Part shown: one piece after another, positions 36,781 through 46,489 of the stretch
Layout: every line of letters begins with the position of its first letter
Numbering within the stretch: position 1 is the first letter of the stretch
From: Ignavibacteria bacterium
GTDB lineage: Bacteria; Bacteroidota; Ignavibacteria; Tepidaquicellales; Tepidaquicellaceae
Length of the DNA stretch: 64,000 nt
Assembly: GCA_028714695.1 (NCBI GenBank)
Contig: JAQTLX010000005.1
Coordinates: 62,001 to 126,000 of the forward strand
Reading direction: 5' to 3'
The notes under the pieces: generated by a model
Database searches by the model: none
Told to the model about the DNA's origin: nothing
Seen by the model: the letters and a program-made list of their open reading frames with translations, nothing else
Position numbers and translations under genes: made by a program

Positions 36781-37120
36781 TTTTTTCTTTTAACTCTTCT
36801 TTTATTGCCTTAATTATTTTCGTTATTTCTTTTTTCTCTGTGTTTTTCAGAACTGCTCTTTCGCCTTTGCACAACAGTGATATAAAAAATAGTTTTTCGA
36901 ATTCGGGAAAATCAACATATAACACCCTTATTCCTCCCCGTTTTCCTTTTCCTCCGTATGCCCAGCGCAGTTTTCTCAGTCCTCCAGTTTCTTTTACGAC
37001 GCTCCCCTTTTCCGGGTTCTTAATCAATTCATCTTCCAATTCCCTTGCTTCACCACCTCCAAAACCTAAATCCTCCCAGAGAGACCAAAAATGCCGGGTT
37101 GTTATAAAAATTCTCTTCAT
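36755..37120 (-). CDS. RelE/HigB-like toxin
   Basis: 121 residues. The sequence MKRIFITTRHFWSLWEDLGF, ELEDELIKNPEKGSVV, the signature GGLRKLRWA…GKGKRGGIRVLYVDF and KGERAVLKNTEKKEI follows the HigB-2 (PF06296-like) pattern 'F…L..L..NP..G.vi.gtGGlRKlR.a..gkGKrGG.RviYy'. Members are ribosome-dependent or RNA-cleaving mRNA interferases. The tail is a lysine-rich helix. It lies upstream of its antitoxin, the order typical of higBA, and is wedged between two WG-repeat paralogs. Confidence 0.85.
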   Translation of the reverse strand: MKRIFITTRHFWSLWEDLGFGGGEARELEDELIKNPEKGSVVKETGGLRKLRWAYGGKGKRGGIRVLYVDFPEFEKLFFISLLCKGERAVLKNTEKKEITKIIKAIKEELKEKNGKNRQKK

Positions 37121-37121
37121 A

Positions 37122-37150
37122 AAAATACCCTATTTAATAGTAGTTGTCAA
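37122..37150 (-). promoter_or_regulatory. σ70-like promoter of the toxin-antitoxin pair
   Basis: On the minus strand a perfect TTGACA (37145-37150) is followed after exactly 17 nt by TATTTT (37122-37127), only 1 nt before the toxin ATG. This matches the proteobacterial-style σ70 promoter better than the Bacteroidota TTTG/TAnnTTTG type. The transcript would be almost leaderless, so the hexamers may be coincidental. Confidence 0.35.
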
Positions 37151-37193
37151 GGAAAAATATTTTTGTTTCATGCTTTGCAAAATTTCAAATTTA

Positions 37194-39056
37194 TCAGTAA
37201 ACACCGAAAAAGTCTTCATATTTATCTGGCGAGCCAACAAACTTTGCATAACGCCATAACTGTGCCGGATTTACATATCCATAAAATTCATTACCTATAA
37301 TAGTATTATTATAAGTAAATTTAATATTGCCATCATCAGTTAATATTTTTTTCGTATAATAAAACACATACCTTAATTTCGTTTTCAAACTGCCCTTATA
37401 AACGGGTACATGCACTTCATAGTAATCTCCGTTCCTTATAGTGTGCATATTCCACACATTATGTAATATGTAACCTTCGATATTTTTCCATTCACCACTC
37501 ATTCTTTGTGCCTGACAAACGATAAAACACGATATGGTTGTAATCTCGTCAATCACTATACTGTCAGGGGAGTTATTTATTATATAAACTTTTCTTGCGA
37601 GATGTTTATCGGAAAAAATTCTCTCGTTATCATTTGCAGCGACACTAAGTTCATCCTTTTTGATTTTAAAGTTCAATTCGGAAGTTCTACCATATCTCTT
37701 TTCATTAGTAAATGCACTATAAATACAATCTATATCGAGCGTATCGGATAGGGCATCGTCTTCTTCCATCCAGATTATCTTTCCACGGTTGTTAACATAA
37801 CATCTTTTTTTATCAATGACAGCCCGAAGGCAGTTACTTTGGGATTCATTATAGTTATATTTCTCTATGATAGGTTCCATTAATATTTTCCCGCTCTTGC
37901 TGCATATGCCAAATAAAAGTTTTTTCGGTTGAATAAAATTTCCAAAAATAAAAGAACCGCTATCTGAAAAAACACTCAGGTCTATTTTATTAAAATACAT
38001 TCCCGAAGAACTATCTTCCTTGGATTTCCTAAAAAAATACTTTTTGCCCTGGTATATTAATTTGCCGCCTTCCGAATTCTCAAATACGACATCTTCGCAT
38101 GGACTATCACAAATCACTTCGCCCTTTTTGTTTATTTTTATCCATTCATCACCGCGTTTTACCGAAGCATTACCGTTCTCAAAATCACCGCAAAAATCAA
38201 ACGTTGTGTCCTTTATTACAATATTTCCAAGTGTATCCATGTATCCGCAGTTTTTTTTACTTTTTAAGTTTTCTGTATTGGTTGTATCATTGTTAATCTC
38301 AACATCAACCAGTCCTTCTTTAAAAGACAGAGAACAACTAACAACATCCTTTTTTCTTGATAAAACCTCTTTAAATTCACGGTTTACAAATCCCCATATC
38401 TTATTATATTCAGAATCATATCCCCTGCTCACATAGGCAAATCCCTCTGAAAATCGAAATATACTTTCATAGATGCCCTCAGGGATAAGTATTTTTCCTG
38501 TTGAATCTATCACGTACATAGTTTCGGGAAAACCTTTTCTGTTATTATACAAAGCATAAATTCCCGTGGTATCTATCATTTCAATCTTACTCGCATTACC
38601 TGCTATCTCATTACCAAATCGATTAATCAAAGCATACTTATTTTCACCTATCTCTACTTCTGCAATCCCTCTTTCAAAATTATTTAAACGCTTGTAATTT
38701 ACTTTAAACGGGATGTTGCCTACTTTGTTTATATACATAGGAACAGAATCTACGTACACTATCGCAAATCCTTCTTTGAAAGATGAAGCAAAGTCGTATT
38801 TCGGCGGAATGACGTATTCGCCCGTTGTATCTATATACCCGTACAGACCTTTCAGCCTTGCCGGAGCCAGCCCTTCCGAGAAATCGCCCGTCTGAGCGAA
38901 GCGCGCTTTGATTACAACTTTTCCCGTAGTATCTATAAATCCCACTTTTCCGTTTTCGAAATAGCGAAGATACGGCTGGGCGTAAAGATTTTCACCGAAA
39001 ATTACGATGACAACAATCATTAAAGCGAAACGAAAATATTTATAATTCACTCTCAT
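37194..39056 (-). CDS. Secreted WG-repeat protein, paralog 2
   Basis: About 620 residues from ATG 39056 (MRVNYKYFRFALMIVVIVIF), a clean signal peptide ending GENLYAQ. An in-frame TTG at 39092 overlaps the stop of paralog 3 but only adds residues before the signal peptide, so I reject it. The mature protein begins with the same ~58 residues as paralogs 1 and 3 (QPYLRYFENGKVGFIDTTG … VIPPKYD). It then diverges with degenerate WG units (WGFVNREFKEV, YMDTLGNIVIKD, CYVNNRGKIIWME) and ends in the shared β-domain and GYVNPAQLWR motif. Its signal peptide is unrelated to those of its paralogs. The function is unknown. Confidence 0.8.
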   Translation of the reverse strand: MRVNYKYFRFALMIVVIVIFGENLYAQPYLRYFENGKVGFIDTTGKVVIKARFAQTGDFSEGLAPARLKGLYGYIDTTGEYVIPPKYDFASSFKEGFAIVYVDSVPMYINKVGNIPFKVNYKRLNNFERGIAEVEIGENKYALINRFGNEIAGNASKIEMIDTTGIYALYNNRKGFPETMYVIDSTGKILIPEGIYESIFRFSEGFAYVSRGYDSEYNKIWGFVNREFKEVLSRKKDVVSCSLSFKEGLVDVEINNDTTNTENLKSKKNCGYMDTLGNIVIKDTTFDFCGDFENGNASVKRGDEWIKINKKGEVICDSPCEDVVFENSEGGKLIYQGKKYFFRKSKEDSSSGMYFNKIDLSVFSDSGSFIFGNFIQPKKLLFGICSKSGKILMEPIIEKYNYNESQSNCLRAVIDKKRCYVNNRGKIIWMEEDDALSDTLDIDCIYSAFTNEKRYGRTSELNFKIKKDELSVAANDNERIFSDKHLARKVYIINNSPDSIVIDEITTISCFIVCQAQRMSGEWKNIEGYILHNVWNMHTIRNGDYYEVHVPVYKGSLKTKLRYVFYYTKKILTDDGNIKFTYNNTIIGNEFYGYVNPAQLWRYAKFVGSPDKYEDFFGVY

Positions 39057-39088
39057 TTTATATAAAATATTCTTTGTTATGACAATAC

Positions 39089-41017
39089 TCAATAATTCAA
39101 GTAATAGTTCATGAATGCATCATGCAGGTTATGTTCGTTTTCCCACAACAGCGGATTATAATCGCGCCATAACTGAGCAGGGTTAATGCTTCCTTCGTAT
39201 GGTTCGCTGTAATAACACTTAATGAAATACTCATCGGATTGTGATGTTCTTTCATTTGGGTTCTTGTAATATCTCTGCATGAACTTATATCGAATTTTTG
39301 TTGCAAATGAGCCCGTATATTGAGGAAAAGTGAAACTAAGATACCATCCATTAGTAAGCATGTAGTTTATATAAGGATCCGGGCCGTCAATCTTTGGTGC
39401 AAGTTTTTCAATATCCCTCCATACACCGTCGGGAGAAAGAGCCTGACGAATTAAAAATATATCCTGATACTTAAACACCTCTTGCGTTGAATTAATAAGA
39501 TATACCTTTTCTCCTTTGACATCATTATATTTAAAATCAGAATCTCTGTTGACAAGGAGGTTTACTCTTCCCTGAGGATAATCAATTGTTAATTCGTCAG
39601 TATTTTCTTCTAAGAAACTAAAATTATAGCCGACTAAAAGCCGGTAATCAATATTAAGAGTGTTTAAGAGCGGTTTCTTATTTTCCAACCAGATTATCTT
39701 TCCGTTTCTGTTCACATAGCCTTTTCGGTTTTCTATTAGTATTCTTAAAAAACCGTTTACAAACCCTCTTTGATCAATATCGCTTATTTTATTTTTATTT
39801 ATTATTATTCCTTTATCATTACAAATGTTAAAATATGTATGCCGCCCGGAATCTGAACCTTCTAAAAAGAAAAATCCGTCTTTAAGAAAATTGTTCGTAA
39901 TAGCACGGGCGTATTTAATATCGTTTATTTTATTTCCTGTAGAATCTTCAAGATAATATGAATAATTATCCCTGATTATTTTAACTCCTTCGCTGTTTCT
40001 ATAAAACACCTGTAAATTGGCGGGGTATTTTTTTATAACTCTGCCGGTTCTGTCGATTTCCGCTGTCTCATATTTGTTTATCATAAAACCGGTGCCGTTT
40101 GAAAAATCTTTAGCAATAAAATAATTGCTGTCGGAAAAAATCAGATTGCCGAGAGTATCAATATATCCGCAAAAGTAATTTGACTCATCCCACAATTTTT
40201 GCGGATTCCTTAGAGGTGTTTTCCATATTGAAACGGGAAGTAATCCCTCATGAAAACCATCAGATGCCGGAATGAATTTACTATTGTTCATTATCGCAAT
40301 TTCATAATTCCTGTTAATAAATCCCCAGCATAATTGCCTGCTATTTTCGGAAACAGAAGGAGAGTATGAAACTCGCGCAAAACCTTCCGAGAAGGGACTG
40401 ATATATCTGTAATACCCGCTTGGAACGACCGTCTTTCCGCTTCTGTTCATTAAATAGCAGTTCTTTAGTAATGGTATATCAACAATACCGTTAATTATTA
40501 TAATACTGTCTTGTAAAGGCCAATCGAATAACAAACCTTTAATCAGCACGTTCCCATTTAAATCAATAAGGTCGTACTTGTTATCATATGTTACTGCTTT
40601 TGCGAATCCGTTTTCAAAATTATACAGCTTTTTGTAATAAACGGGAAACGGTATATTTCCCGCTTTATTAATATAACAGGGTACAGAATCATTATACACT
40701 ATCGCCAGCCCATCATGAAACTCCATCGCATAGTCGTATTTCGGCGGAATGACATATTCACCCGTTGTATCTATATACCCGTATAATCCTTTCAGTCTTG
40801 CGGGCGCCAGTCCTTCGGAGAAATCGCCTGTCTGCGCGAAGCGCGCTTTGATTACGACTTTTCCCGTAGTATCTATAAATCCCACTTTGCCGTTTTCAAA
40901 ATAACGAAGGTACGGCTGTGCAGATAATTCATTGAATATAAATTGAGGAGTGACAATAAAGAGTATGAGAAACAGTAAGTTTCTTTTTGCGGAATTTGAT
41001 AAAAGATTCGCTTTCAA
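39089..41017 (-). CDS. Secreted WG-repeat protein, paralog 3
   Basis: 642 residues. The TTG start is fixed by a perfect AGGAGG (41023-41028) 5 nt upstream. The signal peptide ends FNELSAQ and differs from that of paralog 1 at only two residues. WG units include KVGFIDTTGKVVIKARF, LYGYIDTTGEYVIPPKYD, YLMNRSGKTVVPSGYY, WGFINRNYEIA and GYVNRNGKIIWLE. The C-terminal β-domain has KVYLINSTQEVF, WRDIEKLAP and TKIRYKF, and ends near GSINPAQLWR. It lies directly downstream of the carboxypeptidase-regulatory-like gene and upstream of paralog 2, and may be co-transcribed with both. Confidence 0.82.
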   Translation of the reverse strand: MKANLLSNSAKRNLLFLILFIVTPQFIFNELSAQPYLRYFENGKVGFIDTTGKVVIKARFAQTGDFSEGLAPARLKGLYGYIDTTGEYVIPPKYDYAMEFHDGLAIVYNDSVPCYINKAGNIPFPVYYKKLYNFENGFAKAVTYDNKYDLIDLNGNVLIKGLLFDWPLQDSIIIINGIVDIPLLKNCYLMNRSGKTVVPSGYYRYISPFSEGFARVSYSPSVSENSRQLCWGFINRNYEIAIMNNSKFIPASDGFHEGLLPVSIWKTPLRNPQKLWDESNYFCGYIDTLGNLIFSDSNYFIAKDFSNGTGFMINKYETAEIDRTGRVIKKYPANLQVFYRNSEGVKIIRDNYSYYLEDSTGNKINDIKYARAITNNFLKDGFFFLEGSDSGRHTYFNICNDKGIIINKNKISDIDQRGFVNGFLRILIENRKGYVNRNGKIIWLENKKPLLNTLNIDYRLLVGYNFSFLEENTDELTIDYPQGRVNLLVNRDSDFKYNDVKGEKVYLINSTQEVFKYQDIFLIRQALSPDGVWRDIEKLAPKIDGPDPYINYMLTNGWYLSFTFPQYTGSFATKIRYKFMQRYYKNPNERTSQSDEYFIKCYYSEPYEGSINPAQLWRDYNPLLWENEHNLHDAFMNYYLNY

Positions 41018-41069
41018 TTTTTCCTCCTAAAATCTGTTTACATCCTTACATATCCGTGTGTAAAAAGAA

Positions 41070-42284
41070 TCAGAACGGATTTATTCTGAACGTCCTTAGT
41101 TCCGAAGTGAGAATTGCTTTATATCCCAAATCATTCGAAAACTGTTTAGGTTTTACAAAATCATCAACGGAAGTATATGTAAGGTGTTTCTCCACGTTCC
41201 ATGAATATTCATTGCCGTCAAGCATTCCCGCCGAAGCGCCTTTCGGAAAAGTAACGCTCTTTTCCCTCGTGACCACATAGAAATCACCGACAGGATTGAA
41301 TGCATGAAAGTGAACTACGTATATTCCCGTCCCCGAGCCCCAGTCCCACGCGAACTGCGTGTTGTTCGAGACGCCCCAGTATTTGTCCTGCGGCGCGTCA
41401 AGTTTCGGCGCTGTTTCAGTCGGAATGTTCAACGAAGAACCGGGATACGAATAAGTATAATTCACATAATGTTCGCCCTTCTTAAATCCGCCCCTGCCTT
41501 CAACCTTAAGTCTGTATGCATAAGGCAGCGTAAGAGGAACTATGACCTTTGTCGAAATTATGTCGCCGTCTGTTGAATTGAACGTCATTTCTGCGTTCCT
41601 GTGTTGGGAAAGAAAATCACCGTAAACGGAAAAACCTTTTGTATCAAACGCGAAAGAAGGAGGATAAACCGTTATGTACGATTCGCCCGGATTTTGTTTC
41701 ACCGTCATCGAGTCGAAAATCACGGTCTGCGGATAACCTTCCTTTATAACTGTGATTGTTGCTTCCGTAAATTTATCGAATGAAGTCGCCGTCTTTTCAA
41801 GATATATAACCTTACCGTTGAGTCTTGTTTTATGAGCGGGAAAAATTACCGTAAGCACTTTCATTCTGTCCCCCGCGGATGCAAACACATCCTCGCAGGA
41901 AAACACATCGTCGCTGATATACTTTATTATCGCCGACCTGCCGGGCTGAATGACCGGAAATTCAATTTTCAGCATTTCGGTGTTTATGTTTCTGGAAGTT
42001 GCCAGACCGAATAACATCAAATCAGGCGTCTGCGTACTCAAGCCCCTGTAAACGATTCCAGTATTGCCCGAATAATCAAACATATAAATATCGTACGGAG
42101 TCGATTCGATGTTGAGGACAAAATTTCCGTTCGTGTCGGTTTTATCGCCACCGCCGCCGGGTGAGGTAACCGATACATTCGGAACCGGAAAATATCTCTC
42201 GTCAATTACTCTGCCCTTTATTTCGACAGAATACAACTGTGAATACATCAGGAATAAAAGCATTGCGGATAAAAGTGTTCTCAT
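41070..42284 (-). CDS. Secreted protein with carboxypeptidase-regulatory-like domain
   Basis: 404 residues. The signal peptide is MRTLLSAMLLFLMYSQLYS. The sequence EIKGRVIDERYFPVPNVSVT…DTNGNFVLNI is a carboxypeptidase-D regulatory-like β-sandwich with the usual 'G.v.d…pl..v.V…. T..dG.f.l' pattern (~20-85). The remainder is β-rich with Ser/Thr/Gly-rich strands and ends in SELRTFRINPF. No sorting tail or catalytic motif is seen. The function is unknown. It starts 9 nt after uvrB in the same direction. Confidence 0.7.
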   Translation of the reverse strand: MRTLLSAMLLFLMYSQLYSVEIKGRVIDERYFPVPNVSVTSPGGGGDKTDTNGNFVLNIESTPYDIYMFDYSGNTGIVYRGLSTQTPDLMLFGLATSRNINTEMLKIEFPVIQPGRSAIIKYISDDVFSCEDVFASAGDRMKVLTVIFPAHKTRLNGKVIYLEKTATSFDKFTEATITVIKEGYPQTVIFDSMTVKQNPGESYITVYPPSFAFDTKGFSVYGDFLSQHRNAEMTFNSTDGDIISTKVIVPLTLPYAYRLKVEGRGGFKKGEHYVNYTYSYPGSSLNIPTETAPKLDAPQDKYWGVSNNTQFAWDWGSGTGIYVVHFHAFNPVGDFYVVTREKSVTFPKGASAGMLDGNEYSWNVEKHLTYTSVDDFVKPKQFSNDLGYKAILTSELRTFRINPF

Positions 42285-42293
42285 GTTTGAGTA

Positions 42294-44315
42294 TTAATCG
42301 TTTGATAATCTTTTGATTTCATCTCTCAGTTCAGCCGCTCTTTCAAATTCAAGGTCCTTCGCGGCATTTATCATTTCTTCTCTCAATTGGTCCATCAGTT
42401 CTTTTCTCTGTTCCTTATTGATTTTTTTGAATATCGGTTCGGTTACATCCGATAGCCCGGTTTTCCTCTCCTCTCTCTCTTTCTTCGAATCGTATTTTCC
42501 CTTAGAGTCCGCGACAATTGTAGTTGACATAATCTCTTCGTAAGTATTAAATATCGTCTTCGGTTCTATGTTGTGCTCTTTATTGTAATCGAATTGTATT
42601 TTTCGTCTTCTTGCCGTTTCATCTATAACCTTTCTCATAGATTCGGTTACTTTGTCGGCATACATGATTACAAGACCGTTCACATTTCGCGCCGTTCTCC
42701 CCGCGGTCTGAAGAAGCGATTTTTCAGAACGGAGAAACCCTTCCTTGTCCGCATCAAGTATCGCAACCAGTGAAACCTCAGGCAAATCAAGCCCTTCACG
42801 CAGAAGGTTAACACCTACGAGCACGTCGAAATCACCAAGACGCAGACCCCTGAGAATTTCAACGCGGTCAAGCGAATCAACTTCAGAGTGCATGTATTTA
42901 ACTTTTATTCCTATACCCAGCAGATAATCGGTAAGGTCCTCGCTCATTCTTTTTGTAAGAGTCGTAACAAGCACTCTTTCGTTCTTTTTGCTGCGTATTC
43001 TGATTTCATTAATTAAATCATCTATCTGGTTCTTGACCGGCCTTACCTGAATTTCAGGGTCGAGCAGTCCTGTTGGACGGATTACCTGTTCAACAATTGC
43101 GCCGCCGCTCTTCGTTAGTTCATATTCGCTTGGTGTCGCGCTTACGTATATTGCCTGATTAATTGCACCTTCCCATTCTTCGAATGTCATAGGTCTGTTA
43201 TCCAGAGCCGAAGGCAGACGAAATCCGTGTTCTACAAGTGTTTTTTTCCTCATCCTGTCGCCGTTATACATGCCTCTGATTTGCGGAATTGTCACATGGG
43301 ATTCATCGACAACCAGTAGAAAATCTTTCGGGAAATAATCAAACAGGCATGCAGGTCTTGCACCCGGTTCTCTTCCGTCGAGATGCCGCGAATAGTTTTC
43401 GATTCCGTTGCAATATCCGACCTCTTTTATCATTTCAATATCGAAATTCGTTCTTTGTTCTATTCTCTGCGCTTCAATAAGTTTATCCTGCTTCTGAAAA
43501 TACTGTACCTGCTCCAGCATCTCTTTTCTTATATTATCAATTGCCGCATTAATCTTTTCCTGTGTGGTTACAAAATACTTGGCAGGATAAATCGAAACAC
43601 TTTCATCAACTCCTATTGTTCTTCCCGTCAATCTTTCTATATAACAAATTCTTTCAATTTCATCGTCAAACATTTCAACTCTTATTCCCTTTTCGTCCTC
43701 GTAAGCGGGTATGAGTTCGACAGAATCGCCTCGAACCCTGAAATTACCGCGCTTAAACTCGGAATCATTTCTCACGTAATGTATATCTACAAGTTTTGTC
43801 AGTAAATTTTTTCTGGAAATCTTTTGCCCTTTTTTGAGAACAAGCACCTGCTCTGCATACTCTTCCGGCGCGCCTATTCCGAAAATGCAGCTTACCGATG
43901 ACACGATAATAATATCTTTTCTTCCTTCCAGAAGCGATGAAGTGGCTCTAAGTCTCAGCCTGTCTATCTCCTCGTTTATTGAAAGGTCCTTCGCAATGTA
44001 TGTATCTGTTGAAGGTATATATGCTTCGGGCTGGTAATAATCGTAATATGATATAAAAAACTCTACTCTGTTCTCCGGAAAGAATCTGCGAAACTCCCCG
44101 AACAACTGCGCTGCTAGAGTTTTATTGTGCGACATGACAAGCACAGGTCTGCCAATGTTCTGTATAACGTTTGAAACCGAAAATGTTTTCCCGGAACCCG
44201 TAACGCCGAGAAAGACCTGATGCTTTTCGTTTCTTAAAATACCCTCTGTCAATTCTTTAATCGCAGAAGGCTGGTCGCCCGTAGGCTTATATTGTGACTG
44301 AAGATTAAATTTCAT
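42294..44315 (-). CDS. uvrB: Excinuclease ABC subunit B
   Basis: 673 residues, full length. This is the damage-verifying helicase-like subunit of nucleotide excision repair. Walker A is GVTGSGKT (37-44), the DNA-binding β-hairpin is [13 protein letters not shown], the DEAD-like box is LLVVDESHV, the helicase motif V/VI regions are [21 protein letters not shown] and QTAGRTARN, and the C-terminal UVR domain that contacts UvrC is [31 protein letters not shown] 44315 overlaps the stop of the upstream TPR gene by 4 nt. Confidence 0.96.
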   Translation of the reverse strand: MKFNLQSQYKPTGDQPSAIKELTEGILRNEKHQVFLGVTGSGKTFSVSNVIQNIGRPVLVMSHNKTLAAQLFGEFRRFFPENRVEFFISYYDYYQPEAYIPSTDTYIAKDLSINEEIDRLRLRATSSLLEGRKDIIIVSSVSCIFGIGAPEEYAEQVLVLKKGQKISRKNLLTKLVDIHYVRNDSEFKRGNFRVRGDSVELIPAYEDEKGIRVEMFDDEIERICYIERLTGRTIGVDESVSIYPAKYFVTTQEKINAAIDNIRKEMLEQVQYFQKQDKLIEAQRIEQRTNFDIEMIKEVGYCNGIENYSRHLDGREPGARPACLFDYFPKDFLLVVDESHVTIPQIRGMYNGDRMRKKTLVEHGFRLPSALDNRPMTFEEWEGAINQAIYVSATPSEYELTKSGGAIVEQVIRPTGLLDPEIQVRPVKNQIDDLINEIRIRSKKNERVLVTTLTKRMSEDLTDYLLGIGIKVKYMHSEVDSLDRVEILRGLRLGDFDVLVGVNLLREGLDLPEVSLVAILDADKEGFLRSEKSLLQTAGRTARNVNGLVIMYADKVTESMRKVIDETARRRKIQFDYNKEHNIEPKTIFNTYEEIMSTTIVADSKGKYDSKKEREERKTGLSDVTEPIFKKINKEQRKELMDQLREEMINAAKDLEFERAAELRDEIKRLSND

Positions 44316-46204
44316 TTTAATAAATATTCTTTCGCTTTTGTATTATCCGGATCAAGACTGATCACTTTTTCAAAATCCGCATTTGCTTTGTCAGTTTCTC
44401 CCGATTCGAAATATGCCGAACCCCTTTTCATATACGAGTCCGCAGTCCCACCCGAATACGTTACATATTTATCGTACATTTTCAGACTTTCTTTGTATGC
44501 TTTGTTTTCAAAAAATTCGTTCCCTATCTCCCTGACAAATTTTATTCTGTCGATGATACCCTGCATCGAATTCAGAAAATAATCGCAGGAGGTTGTATAA
44601 AAGCCCTTGTCAAGATACAGTTTCCCGGCAAGTAAGTTAAGATACCATATATCCTTTCGTCCTTTATATTTCTTGTAGACTTTCTGGACTTCGGGATTTA
44701 TCTGTTCGGAATCGTTATATATTATTTTAATATTCACCATATCGGTCAGCATATCATAAGAAAACTGCCTGTTCATCTCAAACACCCTTGTTTCAATTTC
44801 CGGCGGCAGACGGAATACTTTCCTGATAGGACTGTCGTCCAATTGATAAGTCTCAATATACTTTGAGAAAAAATAAAGAGGACCGTAAAGCAGCGACTCT
44901 TTCAATGCCTGCCTGCCGAGATAAACATCGATGCAGTAAGCCATCTGAGCGCCCATCGAATGAAAATACATTTCATTCAATCCTACGCTTACCATGCTGT
45001 CAATAATATTCTGCATCTTATAATCGGAAATTGCTTTCATCGTCTTTTTAAAATGAACAAAATCCTTTTCAAGCAGCGCAGAAGGTCTGTTCGAAAGCAG
45101 TATCGGAGCAATGTAATTTGAAACGCCGTTGCTGTAAACTTCGTTAAAAAGATTATATATAAGCGTATCCTGCCTTGTGTAAAGATAGCGTGAAACGTCT
45201 ACCTGTATATCCGCTTTCTCATCGAAAAACAATTCCCGTGTCAGATACTTTGTCAGAAGTTCGTAATTGTCTCCGAATCTGCTTATATCAAGCAGGATTG
45301 AATTATCCCTGTATCTCCAGCCGCAATTCCTGCTGCCGTAAAACATATAAATGTTGTTTGAAAAATCTATATTGTCCGGAAAAAACAGTGAAAGCAGATA
45401 TATGCTGTTTTCAACTATGTTGTGTTCTTCTCTTTTTATAACTTCCAGACTTTTCTTATACTGGTCAAGAAACTGCGTAACGTATCCCAGACACATAAAA
45501 GCAAGCGGGTTGCTGATAATATAAATCCTCGTCAAAGGATCATTGCGTTTCACCTGTCTGTAGCAATTAATAAGTTCCTCCTTCGTCATGCACCTGTCCT
45601 CGAAGTTTTCCATCAGATATTTCATTTCAGGAATAGCCGCTATATCTTTTTCATCCATATCCCTGCTCAATGCATCAAGAAGAAGATCCGCGGCATTATA
45701 ATTAAACGTCAATTGAACTTTCGATTTTTTAAGTTCTGTAAGTTTGACGATATAATTTCTTTTTGCAAACGGTTTTTTCTCTTCGTTAAAATTATCCCTG
45801 ATTTGAGCGATTAGTACTGCCGCTTTCACAAGACCACCGAAGGTTTCGGAAAAATCAATATCTTTAACGGCGGGAATATATATGTCAAAAAATTTTTTTC
45901 TGTTCTTCTGTATGTCTTCCGTAATTATCTCCGGAAGAAGTTTCAACCGGTTGAGCGAATCAAGTTTTGCAAGTTCCCGGAACAGCGTTCTGCCTTCTTC
46001 AATTTCGAATTCATCCCGGAGATATTTTATTTGCTCCTGCACATTATACAGCCTTGATTGTTCGTCTATAAGCAGGTCTACCCAGTCCCAGTCTTTTTCA
46101 AAATCGAAATTGAACTTGTTCTGAGCAATTATGTCAGTAAAGTGAAATGACAGCATTACCGCCGCAAACATAAAAATATATTTGTATGACAGGGAAAAGG
46201 ACAA
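44312..46204 (-). CDS. Hypothetical exported protein with C-terminal TPR
   Basis: 630 residues. The N-terminal hydrophobic segment ends HFTDIIAQN (likely signal peptide), followed by a long helical region. The last ~100 residues contain TPR units ([40 protein letters not shown]). The middle ([16 protein letters not shown], 319-334, then [18 protein letters not shown]) looks like the active-site helix and 'glutamate helix' of a gluzincin-type protease such as DUF5700, but both expected histidines of HExxH are absent (TRELF). A catalytically dead peptidase-like fold is a weak inference. It is coupled to uvrB by a 4-nt overlap, with no functional link known. Confidence 0.6.
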   Translation of the reverse strand: MSFSLSYKYIFMFAAVMLSFHFTDIIAQNKFNFDFEKDWDWVDLLIDEQSRLYNVQEQIKYLRDEFEIEEGRTLFRELAKLDSLNRLKLLPEIITEDIQKNRKKFFDIYIPAVKDIDFSETFGGLVKAAVLIAQIRDNFNEEKKPFAKRNYIVKLTELKKSKVQLTFNYNAADLLLDALSRDMDEKDIAAIPEMKYLMENFEDRCMTKEELINCYRQVKRNDPLTRIYIISNPLAFMCLGYVTQFLDQYKKSLEVIKREEHNIVENSIYLLSLFFPDNIDFSNNIYMFYGSRNCGWRYRDNSILLDISRFGDNYELLTKYLTRELFFDEKADIQVDVSRYLYTRQDTLIYNLFNEVYSNGVSNYIAPILLSNRPSALLEKDFVHFKKTMKAISDYKMQNIIDSMVSVGLNEMYFHSMGAQMAYCIDVYLGRQALKESLLYGPLYFFSKYIETYQLDDSPIRKVFRLPPEIETRVFEMNRQFSYDMLTDMVNIKIIYNDSEQINPEVQKVYKKYKGRKDIWYLNLLAGKLYLDKGFYTTSCDYFLNSMQGIIDRIKFVREIGNEFFENKAYKESLKMYDKYVTYSGGTADSYMKRGSAYFESGETDKANADFEKVISLDPDNTKAKEYLLK

Positions 46205-46210
46205 ATTATA

Positions 46211-46483
46211 TTATTTAATTTCCGTAATTAAATGAATTTCCTGTAAAACAGAGTTTATTGCCGATAATTCAGCGTATTCACCCGATTTGACAACTGCTTT
46301 GCCTTTTGTATGAGCAATAATAGCAATCTGTTCGCACTGAATAATATCGAACCCGGTTGCTTTCTGCAACTGCGAAATGACCTGGTCCCAGAAATGTTCC
46401 GAATTAAACAATATTAATTTCCTTTTATCAGTGGATTCAATATCTGCAGTAACAGAACCTTTTTCCTTTGTCGACATAAACAA
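46211..46483 (-). CDS. clpS: ClpS-like Clp protease adaptor
   Basis: 90 residues. The pattern KLILFNSEHFWDQVISQLQKATGF, CEQIAIIAHTKGKAVVKSG and YAELSAINSVLQE corresponds to ClpS, which delivers N-degron substrates to ClpAP: the 'A..im…H..G.a.v..G..e.a' core is well kept. The usual 'LhNDd.' strand, which contributes Asp to the N-degron pocket, reads LFNSEH, so substrate recognition may differ. ATG 46477 (MSTKEK) is an alternative start. No clpA is adjacent. It lies between the DacB gene (7 nt upstream) and the TPR gene. Confidence 0.75.
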   Translation of the reverse strand: MFMSTKEKGSVTADIESTDKRKLILFNSEHFWDQVISQLQKATGFDIIQCEQIAIIAHTKGKAVVKSGEYAELSAINSVLQEIHLITEIK

Positions 46484-46489
46484 AAAAGA

